From: UBA1189 sp045126595
GTDB taxonomy: Bacteria > Bacteroidota > Bacteroidia > Bacteroidales > Bacteroidaceae
Length of the DNA stretch: 9,884 nucleotides
Reading direction: 5' to 3'
Assembly: GCA_045126595.1 (NCBI GenBank)
Contig: JBGVOS010000025.1
Location: 1 to 9,884 of the forward strand
A program made the translations under genes and the position numbers. The notes under the pieces were generated by a model that did no database searches, was not told the origin of the DNA, and saw only the letters and a program-made list of their open reading frames with translations. This document shows positions 1 through 7,436 of this stretch, one piece after another; position 1 is the stretch's first letter, and every line of letters starts with the position of its first letter.

Positions 1-746
1 TAGGTGAAGACACCGAAGAAGGGCTTCTCCGCAGGGTCCTGCTTCTCGAGCCATGCCATGGCGCGCTCGTGAATGAGGTCGGCAGAGTATTGGGGGCGGT
101 TCAGATAGTCGGGGTCGGTGATGCCGATGCCGTGCTTGATGTTCTCCTCCAGCAACTCGCGCTTCACATCAGCGTCCACGCCACGGACATAGGAGTTGAG
201 GAAGTTGGGATAGTAGCGGTGGGCCTGATACTGGCAGATGTAGCCATAGTATTCGTCAAGCTCCCATGTCTTGGGGGTAGAGACAGAACCCTCGTAGCCA
301 CCGGCCCACTTGCCGAACATGCCCGTCGTGTAGCCCTCGTTCTTCATAATCTTGGGGATGATGACATGGTTCGGGTCGTAGGGCTCCTGACCTACCACTG
401 CATCGTCGGAATGGTTGCCATACTGCACACTACCCGATCTCCACTCCTTGTTGCCGCGCACCTTGGTGTGGCCCGTGTGCTGGCCCGTCATGAAGCAGGC
501 ACGCGAGGGCGCACTCACGGGGCTGCCCGCATAGGCCTGGGTGAAGCGCATACCCTCCTCGGCCATGCGGTCAAGGTTGGGGGTGGCGATGTACTGCTGT
601 CCGTAACAACCCACGTCAGAATATCCCAGGTCGTCACACATGATATAGATGATGTTGGGGCGCTGCTGCTCTGCAGCCTGCTGTGCCCAGCCTGCGGGAG
701 CGGTAGCCAGGCCACATCCCAGAAGCAGTAGTTGCTTGTTGTCCAT
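1..746 (-). CDS. Sulfatase (serine-type, S1 family), C-terminal part outside the window
   Basis: The first 248 codons of a secreted sulfatase that would hydrolyse sulfate esters, probably on host or dietary glycans. Early on it has the metal-binding stretch IIYIMCDDLGYSDVGCYG (about residues 34-51). It is followed by the sulfatase signature SAPSRACFMTG, in which Ser occupies the position converted to formylglycine; this Ser type is matured by an anaerobic radical-SAM enzyme (anSME, family knowledge). FGKW and PFFGVFT segments follow the family order. The N-terminus (LLLLGCGLATAPAGWA-QQ) reads as a short signal peptide; LLGC could also serve as a weak lipobox. The start at 746 is chosen because no other ATG lies between it and the promoter at 795-825. 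The reading frame stays open to the window edge, so truncation comes from the window and not from a mutation. The substrate cannot be told from this part. Confidence 0.93.
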   Translation of the reverse strand, partial: MDNKQLLLLGCGLATAPAGWAQQAAEQQRPNIIYIMCDDLGYSDVGCYGQQYIATPNLDRMAEEGMRFTQAYAGSPVSAPSRACFMTGQHTGHTKVRGNKEWRSGSVQYGNHSDDAVVGQEPYDPNHVIIPKIMKNEGYTTGMFGKWAGGYEGSVSTPKTWELDEYYGYICQYQAHRYYPNFLNSYVRGVDADVKRELLEENIKHGIGITDPDYLNRPQYSADLIHERAMAWLEKQDPAEKPFFGVFT

Positions 747-794
747 AGTGTATCGTTTTAGCGTGTTTCTCAATCTATGTTGCTTTTCCAATGA

Positions 795-825
795 CAAAGA
801 TATGATAAACGGGCGAATCTGCAAA
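795..825 (-). promoter_or_regulatory. Bacteroidota-type promoter for the sulfatase gene
   Basis: On the minus strand TATCTTTG (795-802) fits the -7 consensus TAnnTTTG, and a TTTG (822-825) lies 19 bases upstream as a -33 element. Transcription would start about 40 bases before the sulfatase ATG at 746. Motif match only. Confidence 0.6.
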
Positions 826-888
826 AAATACTTTAAAGCCCTTGCTGCGCTTTCTGATGAATACTGCAAAAAATCCTGCCGAGATTTC

Positions 889-919
889 TTGCATCGCTTG
901 CTGGGATGTTGTACCTTTG
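889..919 (+). promoter_or_regulatory. Bacteroidota-type promoter for the small membrane protein gene
   Basis: TACCTTTG (912-919) matches the -7 consensus, with TTG (889-891) 20 bases upstream. The predicted start near 925 leaves a leader of about 40 bases before the ATG at 967. It diverges from the sulfatase promoter about 90 bases away. Confidence 0.6.
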
Positions 920-966
920 TTTCAGCGAAGACGCGACTAATAGTGAAAAATTAAAACAGTACGGAA

Positions 967-1203
967 ATGAGCTCTAAAAAAGAAGAAAACATAATGCTTG
1001 TTGTGATGGCACTCATCGCCACCCCCAACATGTTGATCTTTATCGCGAAATCATTTCGCAAGGCTGACACCCTTAACACTGTATTCGGATACATCATGGT
1101 GGCCCTGCTCATCGGCTTTTGGGCGAGTGTTATCGTTCCCATAATTAGGGATAAAGTGGGTAAGAAAGACAAGGAAAATAAATACAACAAGAACGAGAAA
1201 TGA
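967..1203 (+). CDS. Small two-helix membrane protein of unknown function
   Basis: A 78-residue protein that I do not recognise. It has two hydrophobic segments, roughly residues 9-27 (IMLVVMALIATPNMLIFIA) and 40-61 (FGYIMVALLIGFWASVIVPII), separated by a short basic loop (KSFRKAD). The C-terminal tail is very lysine-rich (RDKVGKKDKENKYNKNEK), so both ends are probably cytoplasmic with a hairpin in the inner membrane. It has a good promoter upstream and a strong terminator 33 bases after its stop, which supports a real single-gene unit. There is no lipobox or known motif. It is divergent from the sulfatase gene and convergent with the SLC13 permease gene; no function can be assigned from this. 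Confidence 0.75.
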   Translation: MSSKKEENIMLVVMALIATPNMLIFIAKSFRKADTLNTVFGYIMVALLIGFWASVIVPIIRDKVGKKDKENKYNKNEK

Positions 1204-1236
1204 ACAAGGGCATATAGTCGCCCCGGGGAAATAATA

Positions 1237-1268
1237 AGAGACGAGTGGCATGTGCCGCTCGTCTCTTT
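1237..1268 (+). terminator. Intrinsic terminator, possibly bidirectional
   Basis: A 14-base-pair stem pairs 1237-1250 (AGAGACGAGTGGCA) with 1253-1266 (TGCCGCTCGTCTCT), with one G-U pair, followed by TTTAT. It lies between the convergent small membrane gene and the SLC13 permease gene. On the minus strand it is followed by TATTATT, so it can serve both, though the T tract is short either way. Confidence 0.75.
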
Positions 1269-1291
1269 ATGTTGGTTTGTTTGCCGATGCC

Positions 1292-3175
1292 TCAGAATGC
1301 AAACAGCAGGGGGAGCAGGAATATCATCACCACGCCCATGAGGATTTGCAGGGGGAGACCCACTTTGATGAAGTCCATGAAGGTGTACTGGCCTGCGGGC
1401 AGCACCAGCGCGTTGGGCGGTGTGGAGAAGGGCGAGGCGAAGCACATGGAGGCGGCCACGGTGACGGCAAAGAGGAAGGGCAGCGGGCTGACACCGATGC
1501 CGATGGCACACTGCAGGGCAATGGGGGCCATGAGCACGGCGGTGACGGTGTTGCTGATGAAGATGGTCATCACCGAGGTGGCAAAGTAGACGGCGGCGAG
1601 GGCCACGTAGGGGCCGCTGGTGCCGAAGGTGTTGACGATAAAGTCGGCAATCATGGTCGACACGCCTGTCTTCTCCAGTGCGGTGGACATGGGCAGCATG
1701 GCGGCAAAGAGCACGATGGTCTGCCAGTTGATGGTCTTGTAGGCGGCCTCCACGCTGCGCACACAGCCCGTGATGACCATGAGCACGGCGGCAAGGAGCA
1801 CGGCGGTGACGGGGGCCACGGGGATGGAGTCGATGCACATCATCACGATCATGGCGGTCATGATGAGCGCGGCCACGGGTGCCTTGTAGTCGAGGGTTAC
1901 CTTGGCGGCCTCCTGCAGGGGCTCGCCCAGTACCACCCAGTTGGTGGACTCGCTGCGCAGGCGGGCGATGTCTTTCCAGGTGCCTTGCACGAGGAGCACG
2001 TCGGACTCGTGTATCTTCTCGTGACCGAGGTTGTGGAGCAGGTACTGTCCGTCGCGGCGGATGCCGAGGACGTTGATGCTGAACTTGTTGCGCAGGTCTA
2101 TCTCCATAATCTTACGGCCTACCATGGATGAGGAGGGCATGATGAGGATTTCGGCGATGCCGATGTCGTAGAAGTCGAGCGATGCGTTCGATGAGCTGCC
2201 CTCAATCTCGTCGGTGTGGTTATCGATGAGGCGCAAGGCAAAGTCTTCGGCCAGCTGCTGCACCTTGTCGAGCTCGCCCGAGAGGTAGAGCACGTCGCCC
2301 TGCTGCAGCATGAGCGAGGGTGAGGCAAGCTGCTGGTTGACGGTGCGCACAAACTTGTTGTGGCCCGCGCTGCGGCGCAGCTCGATGACGTTCACGCCAT
2401 ACTGGCGGTAGATGTCGAGGTCGATGATGGTCTTGCCGATGACCTTGGCCCCCTCGGTCACATGCACGCGGAAGAGGTTATCGGCCAGGCCATACTCCTT
2501 GACCAGCTCGCTGAGCGACTTGCCGCCCTGCTTCTTGTCCTTCTCGCCCGTTTTGGGAGTGAGGAAGAGCTTGGTGAGCGGCATGAGCACCAGGATACCT
2601 ACCACGAGGGTGATGATACCCACGGGGAGGAAGGTGAAGAAGGAGATGTCCTGCACGGTAGCCGGCACCAGTTCGCTCGCCTTGGCATTGGCCAGTGTCT
2701 CCTGAATGATGAGGTTGGGGGGCGTACCGATGAGGGTCATCATGCCACCCATGCTGCTGGCGAAGGCGAGAGGCATAAGCAGGCGGCGTGCCGAGGTCTT
2801 GGCATAGGCGGCCATACTCACTACGATGGGGAGCATCAGCGCCACGGTGCCCGTGTTGCTCACGAAACCGCCGATGAGTGCCGTCACGAGCATCACCATG
2901 AGGAACAGGCGTGTCTCGCTCGTGCCGGCCAGCTTGATCACCTGTCCGCCAATCATCTTGGCCAGGCCCGTCTGGAAGATACCGCCACCCACGATGAAGA
3001 GTCCCACCATCATGATGACCGTGGTGTTGGAGAATCCTGCCAACGCCTCGGTGGGGTTCAATATCTGGAACAGCAGCAGTGCCAGCAGGGCACACAGCGC
3101 CACGAGGTCGGACCTCACTTTACCGCTCACAAACAGCGCGGCGGATATCAAGAGAATGATTACGGTTGTTAACAT
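1292..3175 (-). CDS. SLC13/DASS-type permease with two RCK_C (TrkA_C) domains
   Basis: A 627-residue inner-membrane transporter. The two halves of the transport domain each carry the family's SNT motif and a TPPN-containing hairpin: SNT at 106-108 with GTPPN at 150-154, and SNT at 541-543 with STPPN at 584-588. This is the inverted-repeat layout of divalent-anion/sodium symporters (DASS, CitMHS/ArsB-like). Between the halves lies a soluble insert of about 220 residues with two RCK_C-like domains (about 232-310 and 335-410); each ends in a GDVL or SDVL strand typical of that fold. Members with this build transport sulfate, dicarboxylates or other anions, and the substrate here is unknown. It has its own promoter at 3212-3242 and a leader of about 30 bases. 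Sulfate is an attractive guess because of the nearby sulfatase, but that is inference. Confidence 0.92.
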   Translation of the reverse strand: MLTTVIILLISAALFVSGKVRSDLVALCALLALLLFQILNPTEALAGFSNTTVIMMVGLFIVGGGIFQTGLAKMIGGQVIKLAGTSETRLFLMVMLVTALIGGFVSNTGTVALMLPIVVSMAAYAKTSARRLLMPLAFASSMGGMMTLIGTPPNLIIQETLANAKASELVPATVQDISFFTFLPVGIITLVVGILVLMPLTKLFLTPKTGEKDKKQGGKSLSELVKEYGLADNLFRVHVTEGAKVIGKTIIDLDIYRQYGVNVIELRRSAGHNKFVRTVNQQLASPSLMLQQGDVLYLSGELDKVQQLAEDFALRLIDNHTDEIEGSSSNASLDFYDIGIAEILIMPSSSMVGRKIMEIDLRNKFSINVLGIRRDGQYLLHNLGHEKIHESDVLLVQGTWKDIARLRSESTNWVVLGEPLQEAAKVTLDYKAPVAALIMTAMIVMMCIDSIPVAPVTAVLLAAVLMVITGCVRSVEAAYKTINWQTIVLFAAMLPMSTALEKTGVSTMIADFIVNTFGTSGPYVALAAVYFATSVMTIFISNTVTAVLMAPIALQCAIGIGVSPLPFLFAVTVAASMCFASPFSTPPNALVLPAGQYTFMDFIKVGLPLQILMGVVMIFLLPLLFAF

Positions 3176-3211
3176 GCAAATTTAAGTTTTGTTGTTTGAC
3201 ACATGAATCAA

Positions 3212-3242
3212 CAAAGGTACGAATAAATAGGGGAATAGGCAA
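3212..3242 (-). promoter_or_regulatory. Bacteroidota-type promoter for the SLC13 permease gene
   Basis: On the minus strand TACCTTTG (3212-3219) is a full match to the -7 consensus, and TTG (3240-3242) lies 20 bases upstream, ending 2 bases from the stop codon of the antiporter gene. The SLC13 gene is therefore probably transcribed independently even if read-through occurs. Confidence 0.65.
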
Positions 3243-3243
3243 G

Positions 3244-4698
3244 TTATTTTTCTTTCTCCCCCTCCGAGATGAGTAGCAGCTTGTCGCCTGCCTGGAGGTG
3301 GAGCGAGCCGTTGGGGACGAGGAACTCCTTGCCGCGCTTGACGATCATCACCAGAGCGCCGTCGGGCAGCTCCACCTCCTTCAGCGTGTCGCCTGCGGTG
3401 AGCATCTCGGGGGTGACGGTGAGGTCCGAGAGGTCGGTGTCAATCTCGTCGGGCAGCTCTACGCCGAAGTCGTTGCCGGTCTTCTCCATCGGGGCTGAGA
3501 GACCCAGTTTGCGGGCAAAGAAGGGGAGCGTGGTGCCCTGCAGGATGAGCGAGAGCAGGGTGATGAAGAAGACGATGTTGAAGATCTGATTTGAACCCTC
3601 GATGCCGGCTACCACGGGATAGGTGGCGAAGATGATGGGCACGGCACCGCGCAGGCCTACCCACGAGATGTAGAGGCGCGAGCGGCCTGTGAGCCAGCGG
3701 AAGGGGAGCAGGCTGATGAGCACGCTGAGGGGGCGCCCCACGAGAATCATGAAGGCACCGATGAGCAGCGCCACGGGAGCCACGCCGAGCATCTCCTTGG
3801 GGTTGACGAGCAGGCCGAGGAGGATGAACATCACGATCTGGAACAGCCACGTCAGTCCGTCAAAGAAGGTGGCCACCTCCTTGCGGTTGGCAATCTTGGA
3901 GTTGCCGATGATCATACCGGCGATATACACTGCCAGGTAGCCATTGCCCTTGAAGAGGTCGGTGAAGGCAAAGGTGAAGAAGGTCACGGCGAGCATGAAG
4001 ACGGAGTAGAGCGACTTGTTGTCGAGGTTGAGTTGGTTGATGATATACACCGCCAGCTTGCCCACCCCGTAGCCGATGGCACCGCCAAAGAGGAACTGCT
4101 GCCCGAAGGAGAGGAGTATGCTGCCCGCACCGCTCACCTCGCCCCCGATAAACTGGATGATGACGATGGTGAGCATATAGGCCATGGGGTCGTTACTACC
4201 GCTCTCGAGTTCGAGCATGGGGCGCAGGTTGTGCTTGAGGTTGATGTTCTGCGAGCGCAGGATGGCAAACACCGATGCCGAGTCGGTGGACGACATCGTG
4301 GCTGCCAGCAGCAGCGAGGGCAGGAAGGCAAAGCCTACGCTGCTCCACTCCATGCCCGAGAGCCACCACACGAACACGCCCGTGAAGAGGGCCGTGAGCA
4401 GCACGCCCACCGTGGAGAGCACCAGTCCGGGCCCGAGCACGGGCCTGATCTCGGCAAACTTGGTGTCCATACCGCCCGAGAAGAGGATGATACACAGGGC
4501 TATCATACCCACAAACTGGGCACCGCGCATGTCGTCAAACTGGATGCCGAGGCCATCGCTGCCAAAGAGCATGCCTACGAAGAGGAACAGCAACAGGGTG
4601 GGCACACCGAAGCGTGCACTGGTCTTGCTCACTGCAATGCTCACAAAGAGCAGTATGGAGCCGATGAGGAGGATGTTTCCTGAGGTGAGGAGGGTCAT
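3244..4698 (-). CDS. nhaP2: Potassium/proton antiporter, NhaP2/CvrA type (CPA1) with C-terminal RCK_C domain
   Basis: A 484-residue cation/proton antiporter that would exchange K+ (or Na+) for H+ across the inner membrane, serving K+ homeostasis and osmoadaptation. About twelve hydrophobic segments fill residues 5-400. Core motifs of CPA1 exchangers are visible: SSTDSASVFAILRSQ (136-150) and ESGSNDPMAYML (165-176), in which the N-D pair (169-170) is the ion-binding centre. The RLYISWVGLRGAVPI stretch (341-355) is also typical. The last 75 residues form an RCK_C/TrkA_C-like domain (AGDTLKEVELPDGALV ... LQAGDKLLLI). I chose the start at 4698 (MTLLTSGN) because it matches where family members begin; an in-frame ATG at 4755 would add 19 residues (MHLARLFAVFRNHK...) encoded by repeat-like intergenic DNA. 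No clear promoter was seen, so co-transcription with the AspT-like gene upstream is possible. Confidence 0.92.
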   Translation of the reverse strand: MTLLTSGNILLIGSILLFVSIAVSKTSARFGVPTLLLFLFVGMLFGSDGLGIQFDDMRGAQFVGMIALCIILFSGGMDTKFAEIRPVLGPGLVLSTVGVLLTALFTGVFVWWLSGMEWSSVGFAFLPSLLLAATMSSTDSASVFAILRSQNINLKHNLRPMLELESGSNDPMAYMLTIVIIQFIGGEVSGAGSILLSFGQQFLFGGAIGYGVGKLAVYIINQLNLDNKSLYSVFMLAVTFFTFAFTDLFKGNGYLAVYIAGMIIGNSKIANRKEVATFFDGLTWLFQIVMFILLGLLVNPKEMLGVAPVALLIGAFMILVGRPLSVLISLLPFRWLTGRSRLYISWVGLRGAVPIIFATYPVVAGIEGSNQIFNIVFFITLLSLILQGTTLPFFARKLGLSAPMEKTGNDFGVELPDEIDTDLSDLTVTPEMLTAGDTLKEVELPDGALVMIVKRGKEFLVPNGSLHLQAGDKLLLISEGEKEK

Positions 4699-4740
4699 GT
4701 TATTGAATGCTGATTTATGATTTCTGAAAACTGCGAATAA

Positions 4741-4783
4741 GCGAGCGAGATGCAAGTGTCACTTGCAATCTCACAGCGAGCGA
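4741..4783. repeat. Hairpin flanked by direct repeats
   Basis: An inverted repeat (GAGAT + GCAAGTG, 4747-4758, against CACTTGC + A + ATCTC, 4760-4772) is bracketed by two copies of GCGAGCGA (4741-4748 and 4776-4783). It lies in the gap between the two transporter genes. The layout resembles a small intergenic repeat element; the hairpin has no T tract on either side, so a terminator role is not supported. Confidence 0.5.
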
Positions 4784-4871
4784 AGCAGTTTCGACGTAGT
4801 CAATTATGAATTAGGTCAACGGACCACAGTCAAGGTTCGTGCAAACGCCGAGGCTCAACAACGCAGTTGTT

Positions 4872-4906
4872 AATTTTCAATTCTCAATTCTCAATTTTCA
4901 ATTTAC
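4872..4906. repeat. Five tandem AATTYTC-type heptamers
   Basis: Five consecutive 7-base units: AATTTTC, AATTCTC, AATTCTC, AATTTTC and AATTTAC. The array ends exactly at the base before the stop codon of the AspT-like transporter gene (4907-4909). Similar AT-rich strings occur between genes in Bacteroidales, from general knowledge. The function is unknown. Confidence 0.6.
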
Positions 4907-6580
4907 TTACAGCGCCATCAGCACCAATATCTGTGTTGTCACCACGCGGAGGAACATCGTGAGCGGGTACACCGTAGAGTAGGCTACCGAGGCTTGGTTG
5001 TTGCCACAGATCTCGTTGCTATAGGCCAAGGCGGGAGGGTTGGTCATGGTACCCGAGATGAGTCCCGTGATGGTGAAGAAACTCAATTTGCACACCTTAC
5101 GTGCAATGAAACCGATGATGATGCAGGGAATGACGGTGATGAGGAATCCATAGAGCACCCACCAGTATCCTCCATTCATGATGGTGTCGACGAATCCGTC
5201 GCCTGCTCCTATGCCCACTACGGCGAGGAACAGCGTGATACCTATCTGACGTATCATCTTGTTAGCCGACGAGGTGGTGTAGGTCACCAGTTTCATCTGC
5301 GGACCAAACTTGCTGATGAGGATACTTACAATGAGCGGACCACCCGCCAAGCCGAGTTTCACGGGCACAGGCACATTGGGGATGAAGATGGGCAGTGAGC
5401 CGAGCACCACACCCAGCGCGATGCCGAGGAAGATGGCGGTGAGGTTGGGTTCCTCAAGATGTTTTACGGAGTTACCCATGAGTTTGCCAATCTTCTGTAT
5501 GCTGTCGGGTTTGCCCACCACGATTACTCGGTCACCCAGTTGGAGCAGCAGGTGAGGGTCGGCCATGAGGTCGACGCCCGCACGAGTGATGCGCGAGATG
5601 GTCACATTGAAGGTCTGGCGCAACTTCAGGTCGCCCAAGCGCTTGCCGTTGATGCGGGGGTTGGTGATGACGAAGCGCTCAGCCGTGAGGTTGTTGGCCT
5701 CGATGGCATCCCACTCCGCCATGTTCATGTCGATGCGCGGACCGATGAGCAGCGTGAGCGCCTCTACTTCGAGCGGAGTGGCCACGAGAAAGAGTTTGTC
5801 GCCCATGCCCAAGGTCGTGTTCGACTCGGCCAGTTCGATGTCGTGGGTGCGCTCGTGCAGCACGCGAGTGATCACACACTTGCGACCAAAGAGTTCCTGA
5901 ATCTCGCGGATGGTGTGTCCGCACACCGAGTCGTTGTGCACCTCGAGAGTGACCGCGTCGAGGTGCTCGGCATTCTCCTTGTTGCGCTCCATCATGATGC
6001 GGCGCTCATTGTCGAAGTTGACGCGGAAGAGGCGCTTGAGCAGGATGATGGTGAGGATGACACCCACCACACCGAGAGGATAGGTCACTGCGTAGCCTTG
6101 CGCGATGGAGGTGTTGGTCTGCCCCGTCATGTCGTAGAAGGTCTGCTGGGCCGCACCCATACCGGGCGTGTTGGTCACCGCACCACTGAGTACGCCCACC
6201 ATATCGACAAGATCGGTGCCTGTGATGAGGTGGATGACATAAGCCGTGCAGCAAGCCAGCAGCACGGAGCCTACAGCCAGCATGTTGAGCGTGATGCCTC
6301 CCTTGCGGAACGATGAGAAGAAACCCGGTCCCACCTCCAAGCCGATGGAGTAGATGAAGAGGATGAGGCCAAACTCCTTGACGAAGTGAGCCGTTGTCGG
6401 GTCGAGCAGGAAGCCGAAGTGTCCCGCCACGATACCCACGAAGAGTATCCACGTCACACCCAGCGACACGCTGCCAAACTTAATCCGATTGAGTCCGAGG
6501 CCTATGGCGATGACCAAAGCCACGATAAACACCGAGTGGGCCACGCCACTACCGGTGAAGAGGTTTACCAACCATTCCAT
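4907..6580 (-). CDS. AspT/YidE-type transporter (aspartate:alanine exchanger family) with two RCK_C domains
   Basis: A 557-residue inner-membrane transporter of the AAE family (AspT, YidE, YbjL). It has the family's duplicated membrane module. The first copy contains FGLILFIYSIGLEVGPGFFSS (about 70-90) and SGAVTNTPGMGAAQQ (about 132-146). The second contains LISGTMTNPPALAYSNEI, near residues 508-525. Between them are two RCK_C/TrkA_C-like domains, about 205-280 (ending GMGDKLFLVA) and 300-372 (ending QLGDRVIVVG). Length and order match YidE-type proteins. AspT itself exchanges aspartate and alanine; for most family members, including this one, the substrate is unknown. The ATG at 6580 (MEWLVNLFTG) lies just before the first helix. 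It could be the first gene of a unit with the antiporter gene, separated by 208 bases of repeat-containing DNA. Confidence 0.92.
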   Translation of the reverse strand: MEWLVNLFTGSGVAHSVFIVALVIAIGLGLNRIKFGSVSLGVTWILFVGIVAGHFGFLLDPTTAHFVKEFGLILFIYSIGLEVGPGFFSSFRKGGITLNMLAVGSVLLACCTAYVIHLITGTDLVDMVGVLSGAVTNTPGMGAAQQTFYDMTGQTNTSIAQGYAVTYPLGVVGVILTIILLKRLFRVNFDNERRIMMERNKENAEHLDAVTLEVHNDSVCGHTIREIQELFGRKCVITRVLHERTHDIELAESNTTLGMGDKLFLVATPLEVEALTLLIGPRIDMNMAEWDAIEANNLTAERFVITNPRINGKRLGDLKLRQTFNVTISRITRAGVDLMADPHLLLQLGDRVIVVGKPDSIQKIGKLMGNSVKHLEEPNLTAIFLGIALGVVLGSLPIFIPNVPVPVKLGLAGGPLIVSILISKFGPQMKLVTYTTSSANKMIRQIGITLFLAVVGIGAGDGFVDTIMNGGYWWVLYGFLITVIPCIIIGFIARKVCKLSFFTITGLISGTMTNPPALAYSNEICGNNQASVAYSTVYPLTMFLRVVTTQILVLMAL

Positions 6581-6814
6581 GATGATGTGTTTTTATATCT
6601 TAACGATTATCTATAACCATTGTTGGGACGATGCGACATCCTTTCGCACTGCAAAATTCGCTCTTTCCGATGGTCTGAGAAAGGAAAACGTCCGCTTTTT
6701 ATCCATCCCTCACCACCCAAATCGCCACTACAAGGCCATACACCACCCATCAGGTGCAAGAATGCCAAGCGCAGTTGCTAAATAGCGGTGATAGGGGCAT
6801 CACCCAAATGAAAA
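6581..6814. other. Intergenic region upstream of the AspT-like gene, no gene seen
   Basis: No plausible coding sequence was found. It must hold the promoter of the AspT-like transporter gene on the minus strand, but I find no full TAnnTTTG match. A small perfect hairpin (GGTGAT 6787-6792 with ATCACC 6799-6804, loop AGGGGC) sits next to the terminator of the M15 peptidase gene and could back it up. Confidence 0.4.
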
Positions 6815-6845
6815 TCCCCGACGCCACATCACGTGGAATCGGGGA
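6815..6845 (-). terminator. Intrinsic terminator after the M15 peptidase gene
   Basis: On the minus strand TCCCCGA pairs with TCGGGGA (arms 6839-6845 and 6815-6821), with an inner CCAC/GTGG stem, followed directly by ATTTTCATTT. It begins about 50 bases after the stop codon of the peptidase gene (6896) and is well formed. Confidence 0.75.
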
Positions 6846-6895
6846 GACTAACCCTTAAAGATATAAATGGACAAGAATCCTATGTGGATGATAGG

Positions 6896-7303
6896 CTATC
6901 CAATGACCTGACACCTGAGGTCAGAGGGGACGTAGGAGATATGAATCCAACGGCCATCGCCCTCCCAAATAAGCTGAGTAAACCTAATCTGCCCCGACTG
7001 CTGCATCTGCTGAATGAGTTTGAACAGACGACGATGGTCAGCTCGGTTACCTGCGATGATATCGGCTGCGCAACCGAGCATGTGGTGGCTGTTCTTCACG
7101 CCACCGACGAGCGTGTTGAGCTCCTTGCAGCGGTAGCCACTGCTGACCACGATAGGCTCGCCCCACGCCTCGCGGATGGGGTCGAGGAGTTGGTCTACGA
7201 GTACGTGCAACAGGTGGTATGCACACTTCGATGGGCGGTTGTCGATGCCCTCGCGCAGCGCGGTAGCGCTGGATGTTAATTCTGATATACTGAAATGTTT
7301 CAT
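6896..7303 (-). CDS. Peptidase M15-family peptidoglycan hydrolase
   Basis: A 135-residue zinc peptidase domain that would cleave peptide bonds in peptidoglycan (D,D-carboxypeptidase or phage-endolysin type). The family's HxxGxAxD zinc motif is present as SHHMLGCAAD (72-81; ligands His74 and Asp81), with the third His in WIHISY (His121). The preceding SSGYRC (54-59) is the usual Arg-containing motif. The protein is one bare domain with no signal peptide or wall-binding module, as in phage endolysins and the compact M15 enzymes of Bacteroidales. The start at 7303 (MKHFSISELT) matches the family; an in-frame ATG at 7351 would add 16 residues read from a palindromic repeat and is unlikely. It follows the smalltalk and 19-residue ORFs on the same strand, in the place often held by an amidase in related clusters. 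Confidence 0.9.
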   Translation of the reverse strand: MKHFSISELTSSATALREGIDNRPSKCAYHLLHVLVDQLLDPIREAWGEPIVVSSGYRCKELNTLVGGVKNSHHMLGCAADIIAGNRADHRRLFKLIQQMQQSGQIRFTQLIWEGDGRWIHISYVPSDLRCQVIG

Positions 7304-7310
7304 GATGAAG

Positions 7311-7432
7311 ACCCACCTAAATCCTCCCTGTGAGGGAGGACTTACCGACATCGCGGTAGCGTGGGGTATGTTTAATGGTTAGTATTCGATGGACTCCGAA
7401 TCCCCTCCCTCACAGGGAGGGTTAGGGTGGGT
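7311..7432. repeat. Pair of inverted GGGAGG-type palindromic repeats (BIME-like)
   Basis: Two 30-base arms, 7311-7340 and 7403-7432, are near-perfect inverted copies of each other. Each contains its own palindrome (CCTCCCTGTGAGGGAGG in the left arm, CCTCCCTCACAGGGAGG in the right) and a GGTGGGT/ACCCACC end. They enclose about 60 bases with no gene. The pair lies between the stop of the 19-residue ORF and the start of the M15 gene. REP-like behaviour (mRNA stabilisation or attenuation) is possible. Confidence 0.7.
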
Positions 7433-7436
7433 CTCT

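Noticed and set aside
951..1838. Minus-strand ORF of 295 residues overlapping the small membrane gene and the SLC13 gene
   Set aside because: Its sequence is Arg/His/Pro-rich where it shadows the permease gene, and it crosses the terminator at 1237-1268. The two real genes explain the region.
1250..2131. Long plus-strand ORF (293 residues) opposite the SLC13 permease gene; likewise 2360-3172, 4033-4683 and 5459-6316
   Set aside because: They are His/Gly/Glu-rich mirror frames of well-recognised transporter genes, with no recognisable domains. They arise from the codon bias of the real genes.
4699..4755. 19-residue N-terminal extension of the K+/H+ antiporter from the ATG at 4755
   Set aside because: The added residues come from repeat-like intergenic DNA. 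The protein that begins at 4698 matches the family N-terminus directly before the first helix.
4872..4906. Heptamer array as a CRISPR or phase-variable coding repeat
   Set aside because: The units are 7 bases with no spacers and lie outside the coding sequence, after the stop codon.
6630..6690. Possible hairpin TCCTTTC/GAAAGGA upstream of the AspT-like gene
   Set aside because: A 7-base-pair stem with a loop of about 35 bases is expected by chance, and no riboswitch motif could be matched.
7304..7351. 16-residue N-terminal extension of the M15 peptidase from the ATG at 7351
   Set aside because: It is read through a palindromic repeat arm (SVSPPSQGGFRW) and gives no signal peptide. The start at 7303 fits the domain boundary.
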